A stretch of 64,000 nt of DNA, from assembly GCF_002916655.1 (NCBI RefSeq), contig NZ_PPSM01000007.1, forward strand, positions 1-64,000. Direction: 5' to 3'. Positions 26,405 to 35,328 of the stretch are shown in pieces (position 1 is the stretch's first letter; each line of letters starts with the position of its first letter). The DNA is from Novosphingobium sp. HII-3 (lineage in GTDB: Bacteria; Pseudomonadota; Alphaproteobacteria; Sphingomonadales; Sphingomonadaceae). Made by a program: the position numbers and the translations under genes. The notes under the pieces are model-generated. The model was not told where the DNA came from, did no database searches, and saw only the letters and a list, made by a program, of their open reading frames with translations.

Positions 26405-27904
26405 ATGGCTCTGGGGCCACGCCTGGATCTCAGGCAAAGCCAGTCGCTGGTGATGACGCCGCAGCTCCAGCAGGCGATCAAGCTGCTGGCGCTGTCAAAC
26501 CTCGAAGTCGAAGCGTTCATTGGTGAGGCGCTCGACGGCAATCCGCTGCTTGACGTGGCTGCAGGGGGAGCATCCACCGATGCGGTGGATGTGGCGTCCG
26601 ATCTTCGCAGCACCGCTCTTGAAACCTCCGGAGTCGATCGCCTGATCGGCGAAGGACGCGCCGCTGACGACCGCCCCCTCGACATCGACGCCTCCGCGCT
26701 GGACCATGACCGCGACACCGGTGACGGTGCTGCACGCGGGGACGCCAGTTGGGGCAGTGACATTGGGCTCGGGGGAGAGGACACGCCGGGGTTTGAGGAA
26801 AGAGCGGTCCAGGGCGGCACTCTGGCCGAACATCTCGAGGCGCAGATCGGCGCGGTGTGTGGCGACCGACGGGTGGAAGACGTGGCCCGCTACATCATCG
26901 GCCAGTTGGATGAAGCCGGCTACCTGTGCGCCAGCGTGCGGGAACTGGCTGGAGATCTTGGCATCGACGAGAGCGGCGTCGAGGAGGCGCTGCAGCTTGT
27001 ACAGTCGCTCGATCCTACGGGCATCGGCGCGCGTGACCTGTCCGAATGCATCGCGCTTCAGGCGCGTGAGGCGGATCGCTACGATCCCCTGATGGCGAAG
27101 CTGATCGACAACCTCGACCTGCTGGCACGGGGCGACCTGACACGGTTGAAGCGCATCTGCCGGGTCGATGACGAGGACTTCGCTGACATGCTGGCCGAAC
27201 TGCGCGGCTACGATCCGAAGCCGGGCCTGCGCTTCGGCGGCGAGCCGGGCGCTGCCATCACGCCGGATATCCTCGTGACGGCCCGCGCCGATGGCGGCTG
27301 GGACATCGCATTGAACCAGGCTACGCTGCCGCGCCTCGTCGTCAATCGCGGCTATTACGTCGAACTCAGGGGTGAGTGCGACGACAAGGCTGCTCGGGCC
27401 TGGCTGTCCGAGAAGCTGGCGGATGCCAATTGGCTGATCAAGGCGCTGGACCAGCGGCAGAAGACGATCCTCAAGGTGGCGGCTGAACTGGTCAAGCAGC
27501 AGGAGGGCTTCTTCCGCAAGGGAGTGTCGCACCTGCGTCCCCTGACGCTGCGCTCGGTTGCCGAAGCCATCGGAATGCACGAATCGACAGTGAGCCGCGT
27601 GACTTCGAACAAGTTCCTCATGTGTCCGCGCGGCACCTTCGAGCTGAAGTTCTTCTTCAGCTCCGGCGTCGGATCTGCGGAGGGGGAGGGGGGCGCTTCG
27701 GCAGAAGCGGTCAAGGCGGCGATCCGGCAACTCATCGATGCCGAGGATCCCAAGGCGATTCTTTCGGACGATGCTCTTGTGGAACTGTTAAAGAACAAGG
27801 GCTTCGAGCTCGCCCGCCGGACGGTAGCCAAGTACCGTGAGGCAATCGGTCTTGGAAGTTCGGTGCAGCGGCGCCGTCAGAAGGCGCTCGCCAGCGTGCG
27901 GTAG
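26405..27904 (+). CDS. rpoN: RNA polymerase sigma-54 factor
   Basis: 499 residues. Region I, Gln/Leu-rich, is complete (LDLRQSQSLVMTPQLQQAI near the start). The core-binding domain spans about 115-320. The helix-turn-helix appears as TLRSVAEAIGMHESTVSR, followed by VTSNKFLMCPRGTFELKFFF. The RpoN box ARRTVAKYRE (-24 recognition) lies near residue 477. It directs transcription from -24/-12 promoters and needs AAA+ activators; none is encoded in this window. The usual downstream hpf gene is absent; a TonB-like gene follows instead. Confidence 0.97.
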   Translation: MALGPRLDLRQSQSLVMTPQLQQAIKLLALSNLEVEAFIGEALDGNPLLDVAAGGASTDAVDVASDLRSTALETSGVDRLIGEGRAADDRPLDIDASALDHDRDTGDGAARGDASWGSDIGLGGEDTPGFEERAVQGGTLAEHLEAQIGAVCGDRRVEDVARYIIGQLDEAGYLCASVRELAGDLGIDESGVEEALQLVQSLDPTGIGARDLSECIALQAREADRYDPLMAKLIDNLDLLARGDLTRLKRICRVDDEDFADMLAELRGYDPKPGLRFGGEPGAAITPDILVTARADGGWDIALNQATLPRLVVNRGYYVELRGECDDKAARAWLSEKLADANWLIKALDQRQKTILKVAAELVKQQEGFFRKGVSHLRPLTLRSVAEAIGMHESTVSRVTSNKFLMCPRGTFELKFFFSSGVGSAEGEGGASAEAVKAAIRQLIDAEDPKAILSDDALVELLKNKGFELARRTVAKYREAIGLGSSVQRRRQKALASVR

Positions 27905-28093
27905 CTCTTCCCCGTGTTGCAATGCAGCGCGAACTTAGGAAGGCAATGATAAACAAGCTGCGAATAAAAGGTTGTCGCGCTTAGTAAATAGTCATTTCCA
28001 AGCAGCGATCTTGTGTTATCTTGCCGTCCATAAAGGGCGCTTGACTTGCGGTAAGCTGCTAGATCGGGCCCCAAAAAAATGGAGAGGATGCCC

Positions 28094-28777
28094 ATGTCTT
28101 TTGTCGATGGGAGTTCCGGGAGTAAACGCAAGGCGTTGACCGGTGCAGCGGTTGCCGTTGTTCAAGGTGCCTTGGCGGTGGCGATTGTAAACGGGCTGGC
28201 TGTCACATTCTTCGAGACCGAAAAACCAAGAAACCTGCCTAGCCAGTTCTTCCCCACTGCGCCCGTCACGCCGCCAGTCGAACCGACACGGGAACCGGAA
28301 GCGCAGTCTGTGGTGCCGGTCACGACGCCGGTTATCCCCAAGCCGCGCATAGACCTCGTGCCTGAACTTCCGCAGGACGGTGTCATCATCGATCCGCTTC
28401 CGACCACTGCACTGAGCGAGATCAGTCGCGAACCCGCGACGCCCGCGGTGGCCACGAGCGAGCCTGCGTCCCGCTTTGTCGCCGCTAAGGCACGGCCGCG
28501 CGGGGACGTTGCACGCTGGGTGACGACGGAAGACTATCCCACTGCAGACGTGCGGGCAGGCAATACCGGCACGGTCGGTTTCCGACTGTCGATCGACGTC
28601 ACCGGACGCGTGCGGGATTGCAGCATCACGCGAACAAGTGGTCATCCCGGGCTTGATGCCGCTACGTGCCGCCATGTCACGCGGCGCGCGCGCTTCGAAC
28701 CGGCCACCGACACTGCGGGCCTGCGCGTAACCGGGGTTTACGACGGAAGCATTCGCTGGGTTATTCCAGTCGACTGA
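28094..28777 (+). CDS. TonB-family energy transducer
   Basis: 227 residues from ATG 28094, preceded by GGAGAGG. One N-terminal membrane segment (about 15-35), a Pro-rich periplasmic linker (TPPVEPTREPEAQ onward), and a C-terminal TonB domain with GNTGTVGFRLSIDVTGRVRDC, TRTSGHPGLDAATCRHVTRRARFEPA, and a final strand. Two Cys residues in the C-terminal domain may pair. It probably couples the proton gradient to outer-membrane receptors, or serves as a TonB-like sensor. No exbB/exbD or receptor is adjacent. Confidence 0.85.
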   Translation: MSFVDGSSGSKRKALTGAAVAVVQGALAVAIVNGLAVTFFETEKPRNLPSQFFPTAPVTPPVEPTREPEAQSVVPVTTPVIPKPRIDLVPELPQDGVIIDPLPTTALSEISREPATPAVATSEPASRFVAAKARPRGDVARWVTTEDYPTADVRAGNTGTVGFRLSIDVTGRVRDCSITRTSGHPGLDAATCRHVTRRARFEPATDTAGLRVTGVYDGSIRWVIPVD

Positions 28778-28800
28778 CGCACTTGGCGGCCTTCGGGCTG

Positions 28801-29048
28801 CCCGGCCGGGTCGCGGTCCGTTCCGCCAACCAGTGGACCGCCCCGGCCGCCCCCATAACTGACCGCATCCGCAGAAATGGGGATGCGACTGTCCTTCCCG
28901 GCCTGCCCCCCAAAGACATGGCCGGGAAGGGCTTTCTTCTTGAAGGCGGGCAGATTTTGCACGCGGCTCGGGAACCTGATCCGCCTGCCCGGGTTCTACT
29001 ATCGTGTCCCCAATACAGGGCGGTCCGCAAGCGGGCCGCCCTTTTTGG
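28801..29048 (+). other. Hairpin-rich intergenic segment, candidate structured RNA
   Basis: Four successive stem-loops are visible. (1) A 15-bp stem with a 2-base bulge: 28803-28819 with 28835-28849. (2) A 7-bp stem CGCATCC/GGATGCG at 28864-28870 and 28881-28887. (3) An 11-bp stem CCTTCCCGGCC/GGCCGGGAAGG at 28893-28903 and 28920-28930. (4) The terminator at 29017-29046. The segment has no open frame of note. It may be a long 3' UTR of the TonB gene or an independent small RNA. I could not match it to 6S, SRP, tmRNA or RNase P RNA. Confidence 0.4.
29017..29046 (+). terminator. Intrinsic terminator after the TonB gene/structured segment
   Basis: An 11-bp stem with one G-U pair (29017-29027 with 29032-29042) and a 4-base loop is followed by TTTTT. 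It ends three bases before the convergent dinB stop codon at 29049. Confidence 0.85.
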
Positions 29049-30179
29049 TCAGAGCAGGGGCAACTGGCCACTTGCCTCCGATGCGGTGTCATTTGGCCGC
29101 TGTTCCAAGCCGGAAAGTGTCAGTCCCATCAGCCGGACGGGCTGCGGCAGAGGCAACTGGTCCTGCAACAACGCGTGACCGAGGGTGGCGAATTCGTGCT
29201 TGTCCGTGACAGGGTGCGAAAGCGACCGGGCGCGGGTGAGAGTCTGGAAATCCGCATAGCGCAATTTCAAGGTGATCGTTCGGCCACGCGCGCCGGACCG
29301 CTCGATCCGCTCCCAGACGACATCGACGATGTGGTCCATGGTCTCCCGCAGAGCCCCGGGATCGACGATGTTCTCTCCGAAGGTGCGCTCGCCGCCGACG
29401 GATTTGCGCGGGCGGTCGGCGCGGACCTGTCGCAGGTCGACGCCGCGTGCCGCGCGGAACAGGTACTCTGCCAAGCTGCCGAAATGGGTCCGCAGGAAGG
29501 CGAGGTCCCTCGCGGCAAGGTCCGCACCGGTCTCGATGCCGAGTCGGGCCATCTTCTCCGCGCCGCGTGGCCCGACGCCGTGGAAGCGCCGAACCGGCAG
29601 GCCGGCCACGAAGGCTGCACCTTCACCCGGTCGGATCACGCAGAGGCCGTCCGGCTTGTTCTGGTCGCTTGCGAGCTTGGCGAGGAACTTGTTGTACGAC
29701 ACGCCGGCGCTGGCAGTCAGCCGGGTGTCCGCCTTGATCCGATGCCGGATTTCCTTGGCGATGCGAGTGGCCGAGCCGATCCCCTTCAGGTCGGCAGTGA
29801 CATCCAGATAGGCTTCATCCAGCGACAGCGGCTCCACGTGCGGCGTGTAGTCGAGGAAGATGGCGCGGATTTGCTGGCTCACCTCGCGGTAGACGTCGAA
29901 CCGGGGCTTGCGGAAGATGAGGTCCGGACAGAGCCTGAGGGCCCGCACCGAGGGCATGGCGGAGCGAACGCCGAAGCGCCGCGCCTCGTAGCTGGCGGCC
30001 GCCACCACCCCGCGCCCCGACGTGCCGCCGACCGCAACCGGTAACCCCCGCAGGGAGGGATCGTCTCGCTGCTCGACGCTGGCGTAGAAGGCGTCCATGT
30101 CGACATGGATGATCTTGCGCAGGCCATCGGCCTCTTCGTCCTCAGCCGGCCCGGAACGGTGATCATGCTGCGGTGACAT
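29049..30179 (-). CDS. dinB: DNA polymerase IV
   Basis: 376 residues from ATG 30179. Y-family motifs: HVDMDAFYASVEQ (catalytic Asp27 region), the steric-gate segment, SLDEAYLDVT (catalytic Asp121-Glu122), and GVSYNKFLAKLASDQNKPDG. The thumb/little-finger region contains FHGVGPRGAEKMARLGIETGADL. The C-terminal QLPLL resembles a beta-clamp-binding motif (QLPLF-type). It is an error-prone translesion polymerase. I did not see a clear SOS box in the short divergent gap. Confidence 0.96.
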   Translation of the reverse strand: MSPQHDHRSGPAEDEEADGLRKIIHVDMDAFYASVEQRDDPSLRGLPVAVGGTSGRGVVAAASYEARRFGVRSAMPSVRALRLCPDLIFRKPRFDVYREVSQQIRAIFLDYTPHVEPLSLDEAYLDVTADLKGIGSATRIAKEIRHRIKADTRLTASAGVSYNKFLAKLASDQNKPDGLCVIRPGEGAAFVAGLPVRRFHGVGPRGAEKMARLGIETGADLAARDLAFLRTHFGSLAEYLFRAARGVDLRQVRADRPRKSVGGERTFGENIVDPGALRETMDHIVDVVWERIERSGARGRTITLKLRYADFQTLTRARSLSHPVTDKHEFATLGHALLQDQLPLPQPVRLMGLTLSGLEQRPNDTASEASGQLPLL

Positions 30180-30270
30180 GCGGATTTCTATAAAGCCGTT
30201 GATGATATTTCCGCCACCCGGTTCGTGTTTTAGCTGGAACCGGGGGTGCATCTGCGGCATTCGCTTGCCC

Positions 30271-31536
30271 ATGAAGTCCCCAACCATGCGTGATCAGAAC
30301 TTTCCCATGGGGGAGTTCGAGTTTGTGGCCATGATGGCTGCCTTTCAGGCGCTGCAGGCCCTGGCGATCGACGTGATGCTTCCGGCGCTCGGCACGATCA
30401 GCGCGGACCTTCAGGTGGCGGATCCCAACCAGCGGCAGCTCATCGTCGGCGTCTTCCTGATCTGCTCGGGTCTGGGGTCGTTGTTCCCGGGAGCCATCGC
30501 TGACCGCTTCGGCAGGCGCCCCGTCGTGCTGGCGGCGATCACGACCTACGTTGTCCTTTCGCTGGTGTGTGCCTTTGCCGCCAGCTTCGAGCTCCTGCTG
30601 ATTGCGCGTGGGGTAATGGGATTCGTCACATCCGCCATGGTCGTCATGCCCATGACCATCCTTCGCGACCGGTTCGAGGGGGATCGGATGGCGCGCAGCC
30701 AGTCGATGATAGCCATGACGTTCATGGTAGTGCCCATGATCGCACCGATGCTGGGTCAGTCGGTGCTGCTCTTTGCGGGGTGGCGCTGGATCTTCGGGAT
30801 CATGGGCGCGATTGCCGGTGTGATCTTCGTGTGGGCCTGGGTCCGGCTTCCCGAAACCCTCCATGAGGACTATCGCCAGCCGGTCCGCGCCAAGGTCATC
30901 GCAGGAAACATGGCCGTGGCGCTCAAGGAGCGCGCTGCCATCGGCTACTTCCTCGGCGCCGCGCTGGTTCAGGGCGCGCTGTTCGGCTACATCAACAGCG
31001 CACAACAGCTTCTGGGCGAGCATTTCGGAGCCGGGACCATGTTCCCGCTGCTGTTCGGCGGCATGGCGCTGGTCATGGCCTCCACCAATTTCGCCAACGC
31101 CCGCATCGTCGAGCGCTTCGGCGCCCGCCGCGTGTCTCACGCCGCCCTTTTGGGCTACATCGTCATCGGCGCCGTCCACTTCCTGCTGGCGCTGCGTGGC
31201 GAGGGCTTGTGGACGTTCCTGCCGCTCATGACCTTGTCGATGTGTATGATGAGCTTCATCGGCTCCAACTTCCAGTCGATCTCGCTTCAGCCGTTCGCCC
31301 GCATCGCAGGGGCGGCTGCCTCGGTCATGGCGTTCGTTCGGATGGTGCTGGGGGCGACGCTCGGCGCCTTGATCGGTCAGGCTTACGACGGGACCGCGCG
31401 CCCGATCATGGCGGCCATGGTCATCTGCGGCACGGGCGCGTTGGCGCTCGTGCTCTATTCGGAGCGGGGACGGCTGTTCCGCCGGATCAACCCGCCCGAA
31501 TACTATCGCAAGGCGCCCCCGCCCGTCGGGCAGTAA
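30271..31536 (+). CDS. MFS multidrug efflux transporter (Bcr/CflA type)
   Basis: 421 residues from ATG 30271; later in-frame ATGs at 30286 and 30307 are possible. Twelve hydrophobic segments. It starts with FQALQALAIDVMLPALGTIS, where the Asp in the first helix is conserved in Bcr/CflA transporters. MFS motif A appears as GAIADRFGRRPVVL, and motif C-like FMVVPMIAPMLGQ follows. Length fits drug:proton antiporters. Substrate unknown. Divergent from dinB. Confidence 0.9.
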   Translation: MKSPTMRDQNFPMGEFEFVAMMAAFQALQALAIDVMLPALGTISADLQVADPNQRQLIVGVFLICSGLGSLFPGAIADRFGRRPVVLAAITTYVVLSLVCAFAASFELLLIARGVMGFVTSAMVVMPMTILRDRFEGDRMARSQSMIAMTFMVVPMIAPMLGQSVLLFAGWRWIFGIMGAIAGVIFVWAWVRLPETLHEDYRQPVRAKVIAGNMAVALKERAAIGYFLGAALVQGALFGYINSAQQLLGEHFGAGTMFPLLFGGMALVMASTNFANARIVERFGARRVSHAALLGYIVIGAVHFLLALRGEGLWTFLPLMTLSMCMMSFIGSNFQSISLQPFARIAGAAASVMAFVRMVLGATLGALIGQAYDGTARPIMAAMVICGTGALALVLYSERGRLFRRINPPEYYRKAPPPVGQ

Positions 31537-31555
31537 GGCGCCTTGCAGCGAAGAA

Positions 31556-31702
31556 CTAGACTCGGCGGCCGCGGAAGAGCTGGACGAGACCGACGATGAT
31601 GGCCAGCACCAGCAGCACGTGAATGACGGCGCTGGAGACATTGAAGACCACCAGACCCAGCAGCCAGAGCACGAAGAGTATGGCAGCAATGGTGAACAGC
31701 AT
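31556..31702 (-). CDS. Lmo0937-family small membrane protein
   Basis: 48 residues, ATG 31702. Sequence pattern LFTIAAILFVLWLLGLVVF, a short turn, then a second hydrophobic helix (HVLLVLAIIVGLVQL) and RGRR at the end. This matches the lmo0937/DUF5670 family of two-helix membrane peptides, often induced by stress. TCAGGAGAA precedes the start on the minus strand's template region. Function unknown. Confidence 0.8.
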   Translation of the reverse strand: MLFTIAAILFVLWLLGLVVFNVSSAVIHVLLVLAIIVGLVQLFRGRRV

Positions 31703-31790
31703 GGGCGCTTCTCCTGAGATTTGTTTCAGGAGAAACACCTGCCGCTGACACAGGCTCCCACTTTTATTTCGGCATTGTAAGCGGGATGTC

Positions 31791-32753
31791 TCAGCGCGCC
31801 ATGGCCGCAAGTTCGCGCCGCGATGGCGTCGGCTTGCCGGCAGCATGGGGAGGGCGGCGGGCCTCGGCAAAAGCTGTGCCGATCAGGCGCAGTTTTTGCC
31901 ATCGGCTGGTGCTCACCCGGTGATCCCAGGCGTGAGCACCAAGGCGTTCGACCTCCCGCGCGATGCCGCCGTAGATGCCAGCGGCGGCGAGCACCGCCCA
32001 GCGCTGGCGGAACATCAGGCGGCTCGTACCGAACCGCGCGGAGACTTCGTACTCGCGCGCCAGTGCGCAAGCGCGGGCGACCAGCGGGACCAGCGCATGG
32101 CGGTAGTGCGGCTTCGTTACCTCACCCGGCGGAATATCGGCTTCCGCCAGCCACTCCATCGGGAGATAGCAGCGGCCATTGGCGTCATCCTCCGACACGT
32201 CGCGCACGATGTTGGCCAGCTGAAAGGCGAGGCCGAGGTCGCAGGCGCGGTCGAGCGTGTCGTCATCGTCGGCCGCTACGCCCATGACGGCGGCCATCAT
32301 GACGCCCACGGCCCCGGCGACGTGGAAGCAGTAGCGCAGCATGTCAGCTTCGGTGCGCGGGCGCCAGTCCGCTGCGTCGAGGGCGAAACCGGCGAGTACG
32401 TCATCCACCATGGCGCGGCTGATGGGCGTTTCGCGCATGAGCTGCCCCAGGGCGTCGAAGGCGGCATGGCCGGTATTCTCCCCCGCCACCGCGAGGTCGG
32501 TCAGGCTGCGGATCGTGGCGAGCCGCGCTTCCGGGCGAAGGCTACGGCCATGATCTCCGAGCGAGGCGCCGCCGTGGTCCTGATCGTCCGCGATGTCGTC
32601 GCAGGCGCGGCACCAGGCGTAAAGCAGCCAGACTCTCTCGCGCGTGGTGCGATCGAAAAGGCGGCTGGCGGCGGCAAAGCTGCGAGAGCCCTTGCGAATG
32701 GAATCGTGCGCCGCGATGACGAGCGCGGCGCGGTTCCGTTCGGCCTTCGTCAT
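31791..32753 (-). CDS. crtB: Phytoene synthase
   Basis: 320 residues. Two Asp-rich metal-binding motifs are present: ACDDIADD (about residues 49-56) and NIVRDVSEDDANGRCYLP (about 185-202). The Tyr/Ala/Ser N-terminal motif KGSRSFAAASRLF is also typical. It condenses two geranylgeranyl diphosphates to phytoene. It is the last gene of the crtY-crtI-orf-LOG-crtB operon; the gap from the preceding LOG gene is about 67 bases. A squalene synthase is unlikely given the crtI/crtY context. Confidence 0.95.
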   Translation of the reverse strand: MTKAERNRAALVIAAHDSIRKGSRSFAAASRLFDRTTRERVWLLYAWCRACDDIADDQDHGGASLGDHGRSLRPEARLATIRSLTDLAVAGENTGHAAFDALGQLMRETPISRAMVDDVLAGFALDAADWRPRTEADMLRYCFHVAGAVGVMMAAVMGVAADDDDTLDRACDLGLAFQLANIVRDVSEDDANGRCYLPMEWLAEADIPPGEVTKPHYRHALVPLVARACALAREYEVSARFGTSRLMFRQRWAVLAAAGIYGGIAREVERLGAHAWDHRVSTSRWQKLRLIGTAFAEARRPPHAAGKPTPSRRELAAMAR

Positions 32754-32820
32754 GCCCCGATAGGCTCCGCTATTATCGCGGACGCTGTTCCCTGGGGAAC
32801 CCTGTCGAAGCGCATGAGGA

Positions 32821-33414
32821 TCACAGCGTGTGCGGGTCCATGCTGACGATCGGCACGATCGGTTCGTAGGCGCGCATGCGCTTCAGCAAGGGATCGAGCT
32901 CGGTTTCCGCCATGATGATGCCTTGGTGGGCGGGGCGGACGAAGCCGACTTCGGCCATGTGGCGGTTGAACTGCAGCAGCCCGTCGTAGAACCCGAAAGC
33001 ATTCAGGATGCCCACCGGCTTGCTGTGGTAGCCCAGCTGAGACCAGCTCACCGCTTCCCACAGCTCGTCCATGGTGCCGACGCCGCCGGGCAGGACAAGG
33101 AAGCCGTCCGACAGGTCGGTGAAGGCGGCCTTGCGTTCGTGCATGGTCTTCACGATCGTCAATTCGCAGTCGTAGTTGGCCACTTCGCCGCCGCGACCGT
33201 TGCCGCCTACAAGGGCTTCGGGGATCACGCCGATGCATTCGCCACCGGCGGCCAGGGCGGCTCCGGCTACGGCGCCCATGAGGCCGAGGCGACCACCGCC
33301 GTAGACGACGCCGATGCCCTGGCGGGCAAGGGCAGTGCCGACATTCGCGGCAAGCTGGACGTAGCGGGGATCGGCGGGAGTGGCGGAGCCGCAATAGACG
33401 GCGAGACGCTTCAT
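32821..33414 (-). CDS. LOG family protein (putative cytokinin-type riboside monophosphate phosphoribohydrolase)
   Basis: 197 residues from ATG 33414. Rossmann-like LOG fold: LAVYCGSATPADPRY, VVYGGGRLGLMGAVA, the signature MHERKAAFTDLSDGFLVLPG and PGGVGTMDELWE. The PGGxGTxxE motif binds nucleotide phosphate. LOG enzymes hydrolyse N6-modified or plain AMP/IMP to free base and ribose 5-phosphate. It starts next to the stop of the upstream orf inside the carotenoid operon. A role in carotenoid synthesis is not known; it may be a passenger. Confidence 0.9.
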   Translation of the reverse strand: MKRLAVYCGSATPADPRYVQLAANVGTALARQGIGVVYGGGRLGLMGAVAGAALAAGGECIGVIPEALVGGNGRGGEVANYDCELTIVKTMHERKAAFTDLSDGFLVLPGGVGTMDELWEAVSWSQLGYHSKPVGILNAFGFYDGLLQFNRHMAEVGFVRPAHQGIIMAETELDPLLKRMRAYEPIVPIVSMDPHTL

Positions 33415-33415
33415 G

Positions 33416-33853
33416 TCAGTCAACTACCTTGATGTTCACCAGCGCGCCTTCGGGAAGGTCACGCGTTTGCCGGGCGATCTCGCCCGTGATCTGGATGAGG
33501 CGGACAAAGTCGATCCGCACCAGGTTCTCCTCGCGGTAATCACCGGCGACGAGGGCCTGTGGCGTGAGGCTGTAGACTTCGCCCAATGCGGGTGGCCCTA
33601 GCCGCTTTGCCGCCGCATCGACAAGAGCATCCGCGCGCCAGATGGCGATTGTTTCAGCCCGATCCATGTGCGCCCGTGCCGCGTCCTCGTTTCCGAGTGC
33701 GGTGACCTCGCCAAGATCGGGGTCGACGTAGTGATAGGTGCCTGCTTCATCCACGACCAGCATGTGCCCCATCAGGCTGTGCGCGATCACCTCCGCAAAG
33801 GCCACACCCGTCCACGCCCAGGCGGCGTTGAGGGCGATGACCTCCCGGGTCAC
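33416..33853 (-). CDS. Uncharacterised protein in carotenoid operon, DUF1851/Tdi1-like C-terminus
   Basis: 145 residues, overlapping crtI by 4 bases and followed immediately by the LOG gene. Soluble, no signal peptide. The second half, ALVDAAAKRLGPPALGEVYSL and then PQALVAGDYREENLVRIDFV, resembles the C-terminal part of DUF1851 proteins (type VI secretion immunity Tdi1-like), which carry a similar GExYGFxPxLALGG motif. The match is by eye and partial. No effector gene is nearby, so an immunity role is not supported by context. Function unknown. Confidence 0.7.
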   Translation of the reverse strand: MTREVIALNAAWAWTGVAFAEVIAHSLMGHMLVVDEAGTYHYVDPDLGEVTALGNEDAARAHMDRAETIAIWRADALVDAAAKRLGPPALGEVYSLTPQALVAGDYREENLVRIDFVRLIQITGEIARQTRDLPEGALVNIKVVD

Positions 33854-35328
33854 CGCAGATCCTCCAGCATGAGCCGAGCGGTCGCCTTGGCGCTGCCGAC
33901 GACGCCGGGAATGCCTGCGCCGGGGTGAGTGCCGGCGCCCACAAGGTAGAAGTTCCTCAGCTTGTCGTCGCGGTTGTGCCCGCGGAAGAAGGCGCTCTGC
34001 GTCAGGATTGGCTCAAGGCTGAACGCATTGCCGTTCCACGCGCCAAGGTCTTCCACGAAGTTGGGCGGTGCGTAATGGAAGCGGGTGACGATCCGATCCT
34101 CGATATCGGGGATCAGGCGGCGGCCCACTTCGGCGATGACCCGCTGTTCGAGGATCGGCCCGACTTCGCCCCAGTCGATCGGGAGCTTGCCCATGTGCGC
34201 GACCGGAATAAGCGCATAAAACGTGCTCTTGCCCGCGGGCGCCATTGAGGGGTCGGTGACGGTCGGATGGTGCAGGTAGATCGAGAAGTCGCGCGGCAGC
34301 ACGCCGTTCTCGAAGATGTCGTCAAGCAGACCCTTGTAGCGCGGGCCGAACAGGATGGTGTGATGGGGAATGCCGGGCCAGGTGCCCTCCACCCCGAAGT
34401 GAACCACGAAGAGGCTCGGCGAAAAGCGCTTCTTCGTCAGACGCTTCGCCATCTGCTGCCCCCGCGGCGTGTCGCGGAGCAGTGTGCCGTAGGTGTGCAT
34501 GAGGTCGCCGTTGGAGGCGACCGCGTCGAACCGGTCGCGCCAGCCGCTTTCGCACTCAACCTCGGTGACCTGGTCGCCAATCGTGTGGATCTGCCGGACC
34601 TTGTCCCCGACGCGCAGCGTGCCGCCCAGCCGTTCGAACAGCGCGGCCATGCCCTGCGCCAGCTTGTTTGTGCCGCCTTTGGTCCACCACACGCCGCCGT
34701 CCTTCTCCAGCTTGTGGATCAGGGCGTAGATCGCGCTTGTCGTCATCGGATTGCCGCCGACGAGCAGCGTGTGGAAGGACAGCGCCTCGCGCAGATGCTC
34801 GTTCTTCACGAAGTGCGAAACCATCGAGTAGACCGACCGCCAGGCCTGATAGCGGGCGAGGGCGGGCGCGGCCTTCAGCATGCTTGAGAAGTCCAGGAAC
34901 GCCTCATGCCCCAGCTTGACGTACCCCTCCTGCCAGACGCCAGCGGAATACCGTTCGAACTCCTCGTAACCCTCGATGTCGCCCGGGGCCACGCGAGCGA
35001 TCTCCCGGCGCAGCGCGCCTTCGTCGTTCGAGTAGTCGAAGGTGACGCCGTCCGTCCAATTGAGGCGGTAGAAGGGCGACACCGGCATCAGCGTCACGTC
35101 GGCGGCCATGTCGCTGCCGGACAGCGCCCAGAGCTCGCGCAGGCATTCGGGATCGGTGACCACAGTCGGTCCCGCATCGAAGGTAAAGCCCTCCCGCTCC
35201 CAGACGTAGGCGCGGCCGCCCACCTTGTCCCGCGCCTCGACGAGGGTGGTGGCGATGCCTGCGCTCTGCAGGCGGATGGCGAGAGAGAGGCCGCCGAAGC
35301 CGGCACCGATGACGCAGGCCTTCTTCAC
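33850..35328 (-). CDS. crtI: Phytoene desaturase
   Basis: 492 residues. N-terminal FAD/NAD motif ACVIGAGFGGLSLAIRL (residues 4-20), followed by VEARDKVGGRAYVWEREGFTFDAGPTVV, and the C-terminal bacterial-type desaturase signature GAGTHPGAGIPGVVGSAK (about 467-484). It introduces four double bonds into phytoene to give lycopene, at the inner membrane. The stop overlaps the next gene by 4 bases and the start overlaps crtY by 4 bases, so the operon is tightly coupled. Confidence 0.96.
   Translation of the reverse strand: MKKACVIGAGFGGLSLAIRLQSAGIATTLVEARDKVGGRAYVWEREGFTFDAGPTVVTDPECLRELWALSGSDMAADVTLMPVSPFYRLNWTDGVTFDYSNDEGALRREIARVAPGDIEGYEEFERYSAGVWQEGYVKLGHEAFLDFSSMLKAAPALARYQAWRSVYSMVSHFVKNEHLREALSFHTLLVGGNPMTTSAIYALIHKLEKDGGVWWTKGGTNKLAQGMAALFERLGGTLRVGDKVRQIHTIGDQVTEVECESGWRDRFDAVASNGDLMHTYGTLLRDTPRGQQMAKRLTKKRFSPSLFVVHFGVEGTWPGIPHHTILFGPRYKGLLDDIFENGVLPRDFSIYLHHPTVTDPSMAPAGKSTFYALIPVAHMGKLPIDWGEVGPILEQRVIAEVGRRLIPDIEDRIVTRFHYAPPNFVEDLGAWNGNAFSLEPILTQSAFFRGHNRDDKLRNFYLVGAGTHPGAGIPGVVGSAKATARLMLEDLR

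Noticed and set aside
28801..29016. 6S RNA, SRP RNA or tmRNA
   Set aside because: I looked for the SRP tetraloop segment, the tmRNA tRNA-like ends and the 6S bubble and found none, so it is left as an unassigned structured region.
29004..30044. 346-codon open frame on the plus strand
   Set aside because: Antisense to dinB, whose motifs are complete.
33416..33853. Type VI secretion immunity gene
   Set aside because: The DUF1851 likeness is partial and there is no effector or secretion gene nearby; context is a carotenoid operon.
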